From Daucus carota subsp. sativus (taxonomy: Eukaryota > Streptophyta > Magnoliopsida > Apiales > Apiaceae): a DNA stretch of 64,000 bases. Numbering within the stretch: the stretch's first letter is position 1; every line of letters begins with the position of its first letter. The notes under the pieces are model-generated. The model made no database searches. It was not told the DNA's origin and saw nothing but the letters and a program-made list of their open reading frames with translations. The translations under genes were made by a program, and so were the position numbers. The DNA lies in assembly GCF_001625215.2 (NCBI RefSeq), contig NC_030381.2, positions 45,568,689-45,632,688 on the forward strand, written 5' to 3'. This document shows positions 49,203-62,189 of this stretch, one piece after another.

Positions 49203-50082
49203 TGTGAATTTGTTTAGAAAGAAATTTTAGTTTGATATTTGATGGTATCCGCAGCTCTCCACGACTGAGTCTAGATTTATACTTGACCCAAAATATCATA
49301 TATAACTTGGATAAAAATAAGGAAATTGCTAGAGACCCCAAAAAATCATCCCAAATTTTTTTCCCAAATGATGTGTCATAGTGTGATTGGTTGTTTTCAC
49401 TCCCATAATAATGAGACCCCCTGCAGATTCATCAATAACCCAATCATAATATTTCACGTGTTCGCCACGTCATTCGGTAAAAAAAATTGGGAATTTTTTT
49501 TGGGGTCTCTAGCATCACCCTAAAAATAAACGATTGGTATAGAACTTGAATAGTTGTCAGTATACACGTCAGATAAATGCGTGATTTCTGCACAAAATTG
49601 TTTCGCATTTCTTGAAGAAACTACCATGTGTGTCACTCATACGTACCTATGTTTAATAATTTCCGAATGAAAAAGTAGTATTTGCTGTCAGAAATTTGAA
49701 GCTCATACTAAAGAACACTTATAAAATCAAATGGAATAAGCGAAACCAAACTTTGGTGTTTGGTAAAACAAAAAAATTGTTTCTGTTTGCCTGGTGCTTC
49801 TTTTACCATCTCAGATAGCACTGGGAGAACTCATGTCATGTGAAGCAATAGAAAAACGTAACACTAGTCTGCCGAGGGCCCGAGGCAAATATCTATCTGC
49901 CCCTTCCCTTACTATATTGAAGCTTTGAGCTTGTCACTTTCAGAAGCCCGTGTTCGCTGCCGTCTACAATTTACATTCCTATCTTATGTTACTGGGCAGT
50001 AATGGAAAATTCAAGGCGACTTGCTCGTGCCATTATCAGCTTCTTGTTCTGTGAGATATGTACCAGGAAGTCAAGTCAATTA
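49203..50082. other. Intergenic DNA containing one small MITE
   Basis: Spacer between the NAD kinase promoter and the 3' end of the BRCT gene. Apart from the small element at 49327-49514 I see no gene; the last part should be the 3' UTR of the minus-strand BRCT gene. Confidence 0.4.
49327..49514. mobile_element. Small inverted-repeat MITE
   Basis: About 188 bp with ends TGCTAGAGACCCCAAAAAA and TTTTTTGGGGTCTCTAGCA. Pairing continues with mismatches through ccaaattttttt/aaaaaaattggg. No convincing target duplication, so the superfamily is undetermined. Confidence 0.65.
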
Positions 50083-53000
50083 TCACATGGAACTACGTGT
50101 TCGGATTCTGTCTATAATCATTTGTCTTCCAGATAAATCTTCTTCATACCCGACCACCTGCAATCAATTACACGCAAAAATGAGACTTGGCAGCATTTTG
50201 CCTTTCATTTCACATTTTTCTAACTGTGTAAGTGTAACTTTAGTGTTGAATCTAGAACATGTTTATGCTGGGTTGTGCTCATCTTGTCATCATTAATAAA
50301 TTAATTCATAATAAGTATTAGTAGCAAAGAAAACCTGAGACTCTGTTTGAGTTTCACTGAAACCATCATAAATGCTTCTGTCTTGCAAAGCATAGCCATT
50401 ATCCTCCTTGTCCGTCCTGAAGCAAATTAATAGAAATTCATTAAAAGACAAACACGACATAACAGAAGAGCTTTCATCATTGACTTAAATAGCTATAATT
50501 ATTAGATTTTCTCGTCTCTAACAAAGAATTGAGCTTGAGCTTGTACAAGAATGCGCAGATTCTGCCAAATCTACACTAAAGTATGAGAGAGTAAATAATT
50601 GTTGACAAGAGTAAAAGCAAAAACCAGGAATTGACCTGTTTATCCAGTGCTTAGACAAAGCAAAACCAGATTGCAGATCAGCATGGTCTTGACCCAGGAC
50701 TGGGCGATCAGATGAGAAAAGCTGTTTCTACAATTAAGAAATGACATCGGTGCAAACATCAACCACATAAGAAAACAGGTAACTAATTACCAAGTAAATG
50801 AAAGGATACACTTTTGACGCATCCAGTTTTCCCAGGTGACTTCTGATCAGGAATCTATAACCAAAAGTCAAAAAAAATGAGAAGTATTACAGTCAACCAC
50901 TGTCTTAGGGCAACAATAGATTTTGTTATTACCTTGCTCGTCTCCTCGAGCAAATCCTCGATAGCTGCAGCAACATCAGGAACTGCAAAAGAAACTTCAA
51001 CAGGTTTTTCATTTTGGCAGATCTTCTTGGTATTTATCTCACATGTAGGATTAATCGGGCTTTTGATAGAAGGCAGTGTACTTTTACAAACGTCAGTATC
51101 GGAGAGCTTTGCCCTTTTATTGACAGGGCATGTGTGGTTTGCCTCTGCCCTGTCACTTATTCCACCAGTAAGTTCAGTCCGTAAGCAATTCAGGTCTTGT
51201 GACTGACATGTCATCTGGGAAGCACCATCTCCAGATGCCATTTTAACTGCCTGAGTAGGATACTGGCTCACGGTGCACAGCCCTGCCTCTCGATCTTCGA
51301 ATGTAACTTCATTTGGGCAAAATGAATCCAGGGCAACAACTTTATCCTGTCCATAGATATGTTTGCGTGCTGGTAACTGAATCAAATACTAGGACACGCA
51401 GGAGGGCAGGAATATTAAACAACTACTGAAACATGAAGAACTAACCTGTTTGATACACTCATAAACCCACTCGCACTTAACTGGAAGTATCCCCCATTTG
51501 CAAGCAGCCTCATACTTTGGGCCACTGGTGAACTTACAAAGTAAATGAGTAACCCTTTTAGTCAATTTCTCAGCAAATTTGGCTCCAAGAACGAAACATA
51601 AATTTCTTAAAAGCAATCTGTCTTTCTCATCATACTGTGAGACGCAGAAGCGAAACTTTTGGAATCCAGGAAATGGAATCTGGCAGGTCAGTGGAGAATA
51701 GAGAATGTGACTTCCAACATCAAGCAGCTGCCCTTCCTTCAATAACAGTATAACAATCATGTATTCAGCATACCACGAGAGAGAAGGAGATTCAAAGAGA
51801 TGGTAAAGATACAAAAATGCATGTTCCCACTACCTATCTTTTTCTCTCTGGTTAAAATATAGATATGCAAGTTTGCAACACCTTCCAAGTTTAACATATA
51901 AACAAAATATATTCAATACATTTAGCGACAACATTTCTTTAAATTTACTTCACTGAACTTATCATTTATGCTGTATAAGATATTTCCTGGTGCAGAGTTA
52001 TCAAGGCAACCTAGAATGGAAAGGCCTACCACTTTGCATCCAGTAAGCTTCACGAGCACCCAGGAGAGATGGGTAGGTGAGAGTTAAGACGTTACCTTGG
52101 TACATAACATATTCGACCACAGTCAACACAACCTTTACTAAAACCCATGTTGCTTGCTACCATAAACCCCTAAAGGGCATTCAAACTTTCATTTCTCTTA
52201 CAATATATTATAGTAGGGAACTACAACATTCTTTTATAATATTAATAATAGAAAAAGGCTATATAATACTAACATGTCCCACAGAGATATTTCTTAATAA
52301 TGTAAGTGAACATTACAATTGATTGACACGAAAAAATAAAACTAAATTTTGCAATACCTCTAAGCAAGACTTTATCCAGTGGCTAGATACAGTAGTGCTC
52401 GCTGTGTCATTTATTTTATAGTTATGGGCCATTGCACCATGGCACTCAACAATGAAGTGCGCATAATCATCCTGGCAGCTCACCACCTCTCCACCCCCTT
52501 GAATGATCCACTGAACTATTTCAGATTTCTGGACACATGAAACGATTCCAATCTCTTAATAAGAGACAAAAAGATAACCACAAAAAGGAAAAAGATCATG
52601 AACAACATTTACCTACGAAAACAAATATAACTAGTAAAGTAGTAATATCAGAATTCTTAATCTACCTCAGGAACATTCATTATATGGTTTTCAATTGAAA
52701 AACCCAGTCCACCAAAGCCTAGCTGCTATTATACATATTCTTACTGATTATATTGATGCATCTATCATACTACTCAAGCCTAACCTAAATATGTACTCTA
52801 TCTTAACTAAATATAAATATAACTCTAAATTTCAGATAAGCCTTTAGCTTAAAGCCTTAACAGGTTACTTTTTTTATATTCCTCATTATCTTGGTAAGAC
52901 ATAGCAAGCCACAAGTCGAATAGGAGTTTAAGATGTAAATCTATGAATGACATTTCTTTCGCTCCGTTTTAATGCTCTTTAAGCTAATCAATGCGTGATC

Positions 53001-56000
53001 AGCCCCCAAACAAATTGACTAAAACATTATTCAGAATTTTATGGTTTCCACTGAAAAACTACCTAGCTCATGTATGTGCTCAGGGTTATGAAAGCCACAC
53101 TTAAGCACACTCACATAGTAGAATACATATTTGATATTCCAATAAACCTTTTGAGTGTAGTGCACATGTTTTTTTTATAAAGTGATACTGATATGATGAT
53201 CTGCTTGTGTTTAAAAGTTATGGTTTTATCATTTGCTCGGAAAATATTAATTCCTTTACTTGTAGAATAGGGGGAGTATACTTCATTTACGTTCTAAACA
53301 ATCTATTACCAGACGAAAGCAATGGTACTTCATAACAAACTACTAACTAAAGCTTACCCTCTCTTCAGGAAAGGAGCTTGAGAATTGAAATAGCTTCGAC
53401 TTAAAAACAATTGCTGAATTTGCATCTTGACTTTGATGGCTAGGTCCACACTGTATTTTGCCATAGCCCTTTTCAATTCTATTACAAGAAGAATTTCGGG
53501 ACTCGTTGTATCTGCAATTGGCACCAAGAGAAGTATCCCTGTTCATGATAACCTCTGCTGCTCTACTCTTGTCAGATGATGCCGCAGGTCCAGGATTCAA
53601 ATGTTGTTGAACTTGATCATCAGGGAAGAATGACTTTCCTTCTTTCAGCGCCGTTTCGGTCCTCGCAGATTGCTTATTGGATGATAAAAGATCTATAATA
53701 ATTGATGCAGTTGATGACATATCAGAGAGTTTCATATGTTAGATTGAGAAGCTAAAAGGTATACTAATTACAGCTACCAAAGAAACTTAGATTATAAATA
53801 TAACAATGATATTAATAACAGAATAATGATTTTATATGTAGAGGGAGAGTTGGAATGTATATCCTATTTTTTCCATCTTTTCTCAAGCATTTTTGATTTT
53901 CAATTCCAGGATCAAATTAGTAACATTGTATACTACATGGTTAAATGTGGGGGCTAATGGTAGCTTTTCACGGAGGATGAGAGTTTGAAATTCTCTTAAT
54001 TGAAATCAAAATTATTTTTAAGCACTGTGATGATTGACCATTAAATGCTAGGCTAATGTATTGAGGTGTACTTGATGGTTGGAAAAATGGCACATTTCAG
54101 TACATTTAGCTTGAATAACCAACTGTATGTAAAAGTAACAGCTGTAGGTGAGTAGGTCCACAAGAAATAATAGGTGAGTTTTCAGGTCAATAAAAAAAAT
54201 CATGAATCTGAGTAATACAGGGATCAAGAGGGGTTGTACACTGGCCTGCCATTGGATATTTGGAACTTTTTATTCCCTACTATAATATACTTATCATCCA
54301 TATTCTTTTGTTTTTGGAAAAGATGTGCCCAGATACATGGAAAATAGCCATATATTGAAGTTCTGGAAATGGTCAATATACCTTTTGGAATAAGCAAATC
54401 ATAACCAGTGTGCCTCCGTAGTACAGGAACTTCTTTCTTCTCACGATCACATTCTTCAAGCCATATGGTTTTCACAACAGATATAACACCAGCAGCTGCA
54501 TGGCCTCTTGCTTCCTTTTTCTCACTGTAAAATTTCATGATCTTGTAAGACTAAAATGGTACTAATAATACCCTGATCACTGATCACGTGGAATGGAGCC
54601 ATAAACTATAAGCAACTTAATGAAGAAAACTAATCATAGATACAAAATGAGCCAAAAATGCATTTTTAAGGATTTAATAGCATAAGTGCAAGAACTGACA
54701 TCTCTGAGGGATTTCCAACAACTATATGCGTCAAATTTTCATTTAATGATATATGGCGAGAACCTCCACCTCTGCGGATCATGGTGACTAGCTTACGCGT
54801 TTGTGAAGCTTCGAAACCAACAAGTGAGATCCTGCAATTTGATAAGTACAAATCATTGTCATCAGTTTGAGAATCATCGGCAACACATCCGTCGAAATTT
54901 GTATCACCATCTGGGAGCATAGCAGTTGCGCTAGTATCCTCCGTTTTATTACTGACAGCATCATCAGGAAATTTTGAAGACATGTTCTCTGAGAGAGTAG
55001 CTTCGACATCTGAACCCACCAGGCCATCATGTGTAGCAGTTCTGAAGTTTGCATCCGTGTCAAGGGAAGACAAGCTGCATATAGAATGTTTACCAAGCTT
55101 GCCTTGGCTATGCTGTACCTTCAGAGAAGCCTTTGCAGTACTGGTAGAAGATATGGCCTGAACAGCATATGCTTCCTCATTAAGACATGCTAATGGCCAA
55201 AGAAAGATATACTGTCAGAAAGTATGCTAATATTCTTCCAGTAGGATTAAAAAATATTGATATCTTGACATCTATACACCAGAAATTAGAGCTAGGTATT
55301 ATTCTTACAGTACCTCTTCTAGAAACAGACTGGTCAAACCATTTTCTGGTAACAATATGAACGTGACCCCATTTCTTGGCAACTTTGAATTTGTCACCTT
55401 CAGGAGCGTATTAATAGTCAAGGAAATTAAGTGTGGCTGTTTCAGTTTTTGAAAAAGAAAATTGGAATTTCAAGGATGACTGCAACAAAATGAGATGGTG
55501 ATTTCAAAATGGAAAAAAAAAAAACCCTCATTATTGCATGCATACATCACACAGCATTTAAGACAAACAAAATTAGTTAATAAAACCATTAAGAATATAT
55601 TGGGCAAAATGTAATAACCTGCAATAAGGACATCGACTATGTTTTCATATAAACATAAGCTGAAAGCATTAGAAAAAAGCAAACATGACGTTAGTTTGTG
55701 GTAAGCTTTAATTATTTTCATGTCAGCCATTGTTTTTTAGCATACGGAGTATTAGCCAACACGTTGAACATATAGGATAACACTTAGGTGAACCTAATAA
55801 CTAACGAGAGAATTACACATGCTGTAACTGTGTGCAAGATAAAAAAAAGTAAAATGTAGTCTTATTATCTTTAAGCAAATCACTTTTAGGATATATCGCA
55901 CACTAGGTGTGTACACTTCTTATTTAGTTCAGGAGAATATGTGCCGCCATTTTGATTGACTAACTTCTCCATCTCCTTCCGCTCATCTGAGGAAAACGCA

Positions 56001-58237
56001 CACATTAGTCTAATAATTATGGGCATGCTCATCATGCAGAGACAACAGATTGCTGGCATAATTCATGATTTACTTCAATTGGCTAATTGTCAACCTGCAG
56101 GAACTTTAGTGACGCAAATTATCAATCCTGAGAAAGGAAGCACCCTGAATGAATCCTGTGGAACAATACGATGCTGTTTCCAACATTGATATAGCCAACT
56201 TATATTAACGATCGGCTTTTTGAGAATGTTTACAGCCCACTGCAACACTCAGGACAACAAAAAAGAATTCATCACAAGCCGTACTTCGATAGACATATAT
56301 ACATTTTGAATAAAAAAATAGTATCAAGACAAAAATTAAAAGAGCCACAAGACCAGCACATTTATATCGACTCTCAGAATCATATGTGATACCAAATACA
56401 AACATTACAGGTATGGCGATTGGAAACAGGTAATGATGGTCACATTAAGGTTAAAGATCATAAGGTTTTTTCATAATACCATGATTTCAGGACATTGATG
56501 ATATCAATATATAAACTCAAGAATTCATTTAGAAGGGAGGGAATAAAGACAAGAAACTTAATGAACAGAATGACACGAGAAACTTTATGAACTGAATATA
56601 GAAGGAAACGCAATTAATTATATAGTGATTATAATGAACAATGTAATGAAGTGACTACAATCAAAGCATCTCATGTAAAACATGAAATAGGCACACCACA
56701 GCCGCAGTTATTTATAATGAGAAATGAGAATAGAGTAGGTAACTGCACAGGTACACTGTACACTCAAGAGAATAGAGTAGGCAACTGCATAGGTGATTTA
56801 TATAGGGTATGGAAATCATAAAGGGAAATTTGTCACTTTGCTGCAAGAGAGAAATTTAAAACCTTGTATTTGGCAGCTAGGACACTCTTTACAATAACAA
56901 AGCTAACATCTAATGATGCTTTCATGTGCAGGACGCCTCCCATAGCTGTCACCAACTTACTAATCTCATTCTGCAAGGATTAATAATATGACAAATTACA
57001 AAGCGATATATTGAATAGAATAGAAGGTGGTAGAAACTGAATAATACATAGTTTGGGAGACGACAGACAAGAAAAACCAAAGTATCATAAACAATATATT
57101 GATATTGTATAACGTGTCAAGCATCTAAGTGAAACACCAAATATTTGGTTATGTGATATATCAATGATGGTCCCTCAAATATGCAAAAAGAGCACTAGAT
57201 CACGAAACAAATACACTATGTGACATCGTGACTCCCTAAAAGTCGACCGATCAATTTTGCACAACTTGCGAGTTTTAGTTATTAATTTTACTTGACATGT
57301 AGAATTTGGTATATTTTCAATTTTACAATGAGGTAATTGTTAACTTACTGTCGATCAGTTTTTCCTTGGAGTAAAAAATTACAGACGTTATTATACATTG
57401 ATCTCTGGCTATACTTCAGAGTGGTAAATAAAACGAATCTCGAATATCTATTGTTGAGAAACAAGAATGAATCTCGAACTGTTACGCTTCTTTAAGCACA
57501 TTTAAAAATTAATTTCCTGACTACATAACAGCAGAGGACCATATACATGAACCTGTAGCTTTGGCAGTGTTAACTAACTGATAAACAGTAGACAACTTTA
57601 AGTTGGGTGATTTCCTTTACACACCAAGAGTTTGACCTCAGTATTTAGGGCTTTTTGCCTCAAGAGATACGCTATTCTAGAATTACACCTTTATGTAGAG
57701 AAAATATTAATTTACTTAAAGAAAGATGGCACCACTGCACCAGATTGGAACATCAGTCATGAGAGTATATAGTTGTCGAGCATTAATTAAGTAACCGATA
57801 TAAGTGCAGTACAAATGGAAACATAAAAAAATTGAGAGATACATAATTATTATTCCGTACAACAAGCATGTAATTAGCAAAAGGCATAAATTTGGAAATC
57901 AATCGATCAGTAACCTATTGGCCTTTGTTTATGAGAAGAGTTTAAAAACACAAGAATATAGCTTAACCAAATTCTTGTATGTGAAGATAGAGCTGAGAAA
58001 TATTTCACGGCAATGTAATACAAGCACAGTACCTTCTCATCCATGTCAAAACCAGATGCCAGTACTTTGACCCCGTCTAATGCAAGACAACAAGTGTACC
58101 CTTGTTTAGGCAGTAGCCGGTGTTCTTTTGCACATGAAAGTACACATTGAGGACCTAGTCGAAGGGAAAAAACTCAATAATATGCAATCAATATATTGAC
58201 TTTCTCTAACTGGAATTACTAAACCATCAGATAATAG

Positions 58238-58320
<83 letters not shown>

Positions 58321-59002
58321 TACAAGAAAACGAGATATTTCAAACACTTTATAAAAATACACATTAACAAAACAATTTGATGCTATGTTTTTAATAAACA
58401 GACAGGTATACGCTCAACAATTAGCAATCAAGTCATGGCGCCGCCTTTCCTTCAATGTTATAATGTTCCATCAGTATCTCAGAATCTCTAATACACACAC
58501 ACTAAATAAGTACACTAAATAAGTTGCCTTATTTTGTGTATAATTTAGAAGGAAAAACTTTATATACATAATTATGTATACGCAAACATTCAAGTACACT
58601 ATCTATATGCGGAAACAGGAAACCAGAGACAAGAAAATTAACGCAACCTCAAAAGAAGGGACGAGCATTTATACCTAACAAATTGCATCCCTTACTTCGG
58701 AGATCATCAAACTTCTCCTACGGATCATAAAAATCAGCATCATATTCAGCTCAACACAAAAACAACAATTAAACACAAATAAATAATCGCAATTAATATA
58801 TATGAGCATTAAAATGAGTATATACATGATCCATAGATGCAATAACATGATAATCACTCGGTCCATTGCGCAACGGATCGCAACAAAGGAATATATCGGC
58901 TCCGTTTTGCTTGAGAGCGTCGTGGAGCGTGTCGAAGAGCTCGGGCGGAACTAAGTTCCGCGACATGAACACGTTGGTTCCCTTAAATGTTTTGGTCATC
59001 AT
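50083..59002 (-). CDS. MEI1: Multi-BRCT protein, TopBP1/MEI1-like
   Basis: Seventeen exons, minus strand: 58826-59002, 58675-58717, 58033-58154, 56863-56970, 56095-56239, 55895-55986, 55314-55407, 54700-55189, 54382-54524, 53358-53692, 52358-52528, 51446-51736, 50933-51376, 50810-50854, 50636-50727, 50335-50416, 50083-50157; 982 residues (Arabidopsis MEI1 is about 970). Several BRCT repeats are readable: MTKTFKGTNVFMSRNL...FLCCDP at the N-terminus, then CCLALDGVKVLASGF, LPFSGLIICVT...NGGTYSPEL, CRISLVGFEAS...RRGGGSRHISL and later DVGSHILYSPL. Conserved Trp residues end the repeats (NISWLYQCW, KWFDQS, TIWLEEC, HWIKSCLE). In plants this family acts in DNA-damage signalling and meiotic repair. 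The start is the first of two adjacent Mets (59002); the frame is open further upstream, but that part looks like non-coding leader. The intron at 55408-55894 is AT-AC and that at 50728-50809 begins GTATCCTTT. The symbol reflects family resemblance. Confidence 0.9.
50728..50809 (-). other. Candidate GT-AG U12-type intron of the BRCT gene
   Basis: The donor reads GTATCCTTT, a perfect U12 5' site. TTTCTTAAT near the 3' end matches the U12 branch consensus at seven of nine positions. Two acceptors six bases apart are both in frame: TAG at 50728 (first exon base 50727) and CAG at 50722 (first exon base 50721). The second gives the more usual branch-to-acceptor distance. Inserted or skipped residues would be Lys-Gln. 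Confidence 0.65.
55408..55894 (-). other. AT-AC U12-type intron of the BRCT gene
   Basis: On the minus strand the intron starts ATATCCTAAA and ends in AC. Ten bases before the end lies TTCCTTGAC (plus coordinates 55417-55425), an exact match to the U12 branch consensus TTCCTTRAC. A GT-AG solution fails: no AG lies between the in-frame TAA and the conserved exon start. Splicing AT-AC joins LVCD to APEGDKFKVAKKW, the expected BRCT sequence, in frame. Confidence 0.88.
58240..58321. repeat. (TA)n-(CA)n microsatellite
   Basis: More than 70 bases of TA followed by a short CA run, within intron 2 of the BRCT gene. Length is likely polymorphic. Confidence 0.95.
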
Positions 59003-59360
59003 TTTGAACTGATTTTTGTGCGGTGGAGCTGGATTAAGTGCGCGTCGAAGCGTAGGTGATGTGAATTGGTGGAGTGTTTTTGTGTGTGGAGTGAATTGTA
59101 GATTGAATTGGGGTTGATTGGTTTGGTTAATTGAATTTGGGGGAGTGTGGGAATTTGTGTGAATTAGGTTTTTTTGGGTTCGGTGAATATCAAAAATTAA
59201 AGGCGGGAAATTCCTGATGCTGCTAAAATAGTGATAGCCAAGTGTGGACGAATTCTGTATGGGGTTTAATTGATGCGGGCCGGAGTGGTGGGTCGGGTAA
59301 AATGTATTAGAATAATTTGGTCGGGTAACTAAGAAAAAGTGAAACCGATAAAAAAACTTA

Positions 59361-59791
59361 CGCATTCGATTAAAATTTTAATGAATTGTATATGATTTTG
59401 ATTTTGTGCGAATTCTTAATAAAATATCACAGCGTTGATATAAATACTTTAAGATTTAAGCATAATACTTCAAAATCTCATGTATTTTGATGGGATTTCT
59501 GAAATTTAAAATACACTGAAAAATCCCACAATCCATCTTTTATGAAATCCAAAAAATCCATCAGCATTTGATACCGTCACAATTTAATAAATTTTAAACA
59601 ATCTTAATTGAATACCATCAGATTTTAAAATATAATTTAAGTACCTAACTGAATATCACCAGATTTTGTAGCATAATTTAAAATCTCAATTGAATATCTC
59701 AATATTTTAATGGATTTCAAACAATCTCAATCGAATACCTTCGGATTTGATGACGGGAGAAAATGTTTTAAAATCTCAGTCGAATACACCC
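59361..59791. mobile_element. MITE-like repeat, family 2, copy 2 (diverged)
   Basis: Same order of sequence blocks as 48743-49202 (gattttgatttgtgcg..., atcccacaa..tccatc, aaacaatctcaat, cgaatacaccc at the right end), but with many substitutions and an eroded left end. 431 bp. It is older than copy 1, or from a different subfamily. Confidence 0.7.
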
Positions 59792-61245
59792 ATTTTGATG
59801 TTTGTTTCACTGAAGTTATACTTGAAGTTATGGTTCTCTTTCGTAATTTTTTAGATTTATCTAAAATTATTTCTTATCCATTCTCCTCCTTATATGTTTT
59901 TGTTTTTCCTTTCACGACCTGTTTTTCATTTAATTGATGTATAAAGTCATAAAAAACCATATATATACATCATATTTTTTATTATCACAGTAAATAATTT
60001 AGTTTTTACAAAATAAAAAATGATATAGCCTATATTTTAATTTATTAAAAATTTATTGACATTTCAAACAAATATATTATAATTTAAAAATATAAATAAA
60101 TTATATTATAAAAAACATAATATATTTGACCTTTATACAATATCAAAAAATCAGATACAAATCTAATCATCTGATTTTTCATATTGTTTCCGATCAAAAC
60201 CGAGCTAGTAAAATAATTCAAGATCATTGTTTTGTTTTACTTTTTACATATTTTCTTTTCTGGATCATGTTAAAATTAAAAGATACATATCTTCAATCAT
60301 TTATTAGAAAATAAGTAACAAATTAACAATGAAGTGTTAATATGTGAGTTAATCATTGAAGGTGTTTGGGATAATAATAATAGGAATGATGTTTAAGATG
60401 GCGGAGGGGTGGTATTTGAAACATGGAAGGGGGTGTTTTGGATAAATGCAGAAATGGTGTTTGAGACATAGACACCGAGACAAAGAATTGAAAAAGAAAT
60501 GACCCATGTTTGAACAAAGAAATGGGTGGTGCATTAGATTTATCTGAAATCATTGTTAATTTAGAGGATTGCAATATTAAGCGATGTACATGATGTTCAT
60601 GAGTACAATCAAAGTTTAAGATATATAAGCAAAAAAAAACATATACATGCGCCGGATTACTACGTTAAATTCATTACATTCATCTTGATTTTGTGAGTTT
60701 GCAATGATCAATAACCTAATTTATATCATGTTAGTTAGTCTCCGTGTATAGAATTTTGTTATCTATATGCAAGTTACACAATTTTTATCTCATTTTTAAG
60801 AATTTTGTTTCCTTTTTTTTTCTTCTACACTAACCTAAATTACCTGAAACTTTAACAAGCAATAAAGATGTTCATATCTAATGTTGTATGCATGCATACG
60901 TTAAAGTTTTTGATAAAATTTTATTAGAAAATTTTCCAGGTTGCCACAAAGAGTAGTATAAAACATGAATTTTCATGCTTTATGAATATGAAAAAAATTT
61001 GAATTTTCTAATGACTTACATAAATTTTCATACTTTATGAATATGGTAAAAATAAATGAAATTTTTTATGACTAGTTTAATGAATAACGTCCCTAATTAT
61101 CGAAGTAATGAGCATTTTTTTCGAGTTGCATTGCAAAATGTGTAAATGTTAAACATAATTGTAGGAAGTATTCGATGGAAGTATAACAAATCGTAGGGAG
61201 AAATGATTATTCGATAGAAGTATAACAAATCATAGGAAAAAATCG

Positions 61246-61360
61246 CCTCCTGGATCAGAGTCTGTCGCGCTTAAGTGCGGTTAGAATTTGTGATTATGCC
61301 TCCTGGATATGAGCCTGTCGCGCTTAGGTGCGGTTTACCGGGTTCCTACGTTAAAAAAAA
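61246..61360. mobile_element. Retroposed SINE-like fragment with poly(A) tail
   Basis: A 115-bp insert starting CCTCCTGGATCAGAG and ending GTTCCTACGTT followed by an A run. It is flanked by a perfect 19-bp direct repeat (AAATCATAGGAAAAAATCG) at 61227-61245 and 61361-61379. Internally the word cctcctggat...gcctgtcgcgctta(g)gtgcggtt occurs twice. Poly(A) end plus long duplication indicates LINE-machinery retroposition. The 5' promoter part of a SINE is missing. Confidence 0.8.
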
Positions 61361-62189
61361 AAATCATAGGAAAAAATCGATAACAAAGGTGTTAGAGGAT
61401 ATCAGGCGTGTACTACTTTATTAAATTAGTCAAAAAATATTTTAAAAGTTAAAAAAATCTATCATCAAAACTTGTTTGTGTAGTTTCTTTGAGATTTCAT
61501 GTGCACGTCTTATTAGCATGTTCATAATAATCTTGATATTTTTTTCAGACTTAATTTACATGAAAAAAACTTACAAGATAACATTCGAAAATACTTATAA
61601 CGAAATAGGGGATGAAAATCAGACTAATAAATAAACATGCTTTTGTTGTCCCACCACCAATGATAGGAGAATGCAGATCAAACACAACGAGGATATTTTT
61701 TTTTTATATTTTTATAAAAATAAAAAAATGTTAATATATGATTAACCAGACTTCATAGTCAACTAAATTAAATTTAACTCAAGTCAATATCAAGTATAAA
61801 TTTTTTTACGGTTTATGAAAATTAATTAAATTGTGTTTGATGACATGTAATTTATTTCGAATGTTGAATTTTAAATATTAAAATTTAAATTGACCTTTCC
61901 ATTTTCATATTTATATTAATATGTGAATATTTTAAATTTCAAAAAAAAAACATCTCAGTATATCCCACCATTTTATTTGATAAAATTTTGACTTTCAAAT
62001 AAAATTATTATATTATTTAGCAAAATTAAAGTTAGAGGGGTGGAAGTGCAAAAATCAGCAAAGATGGTCGTTTTTTTCATCGATAACTCTTCTGAGAAAT
62101 ATGAACAAAACCCAACTCTCTGTCCCCATTTCAAAATCATAAAATACAATTATCCAAACACATTCCGGCAGCTCCCCTCTAACTCCGCC

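Larger units (their letters stand above)
59003..62189. other. Intergenic region between the divergent BRCT and pTAC6-type genes
   Basis: Contains both upstream regions. Apart from a diverged MITE (59361-59791) and a retroposed fragment (61246-61360) it is AT-rich and shows no coding sequence. Confidence 0.45.

Noticed and set aside
55408-55460. GT-AG acceptor (AAACAG) for exon 7 of the BRCT gene
   Set aside because: It places an in-frame TAA before the conserved APEGDKFK segment. The AT-AC solution restores the frame.
58106-58321. Open frame of repeated Tyr-Ile on the minus strand
   Set aside because: It is a translation of the (TA)n microsatellite.
58793-59365. Longer N-terminus for the BRCT protein beginning near 59365
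   Set aside because: The upstream part is rich in Asn, His, Thr and Pro without family similarity, whereas MMTKTFKGTNVF is the expected start. It reads as open leader sequence.
62040-62189. Extended start for the pTAC6-type protein at 62040
   Set aside because: The extension gives no transit-peptide character; the ATG at 62190 starts a typical chloroplast targeting sequence.
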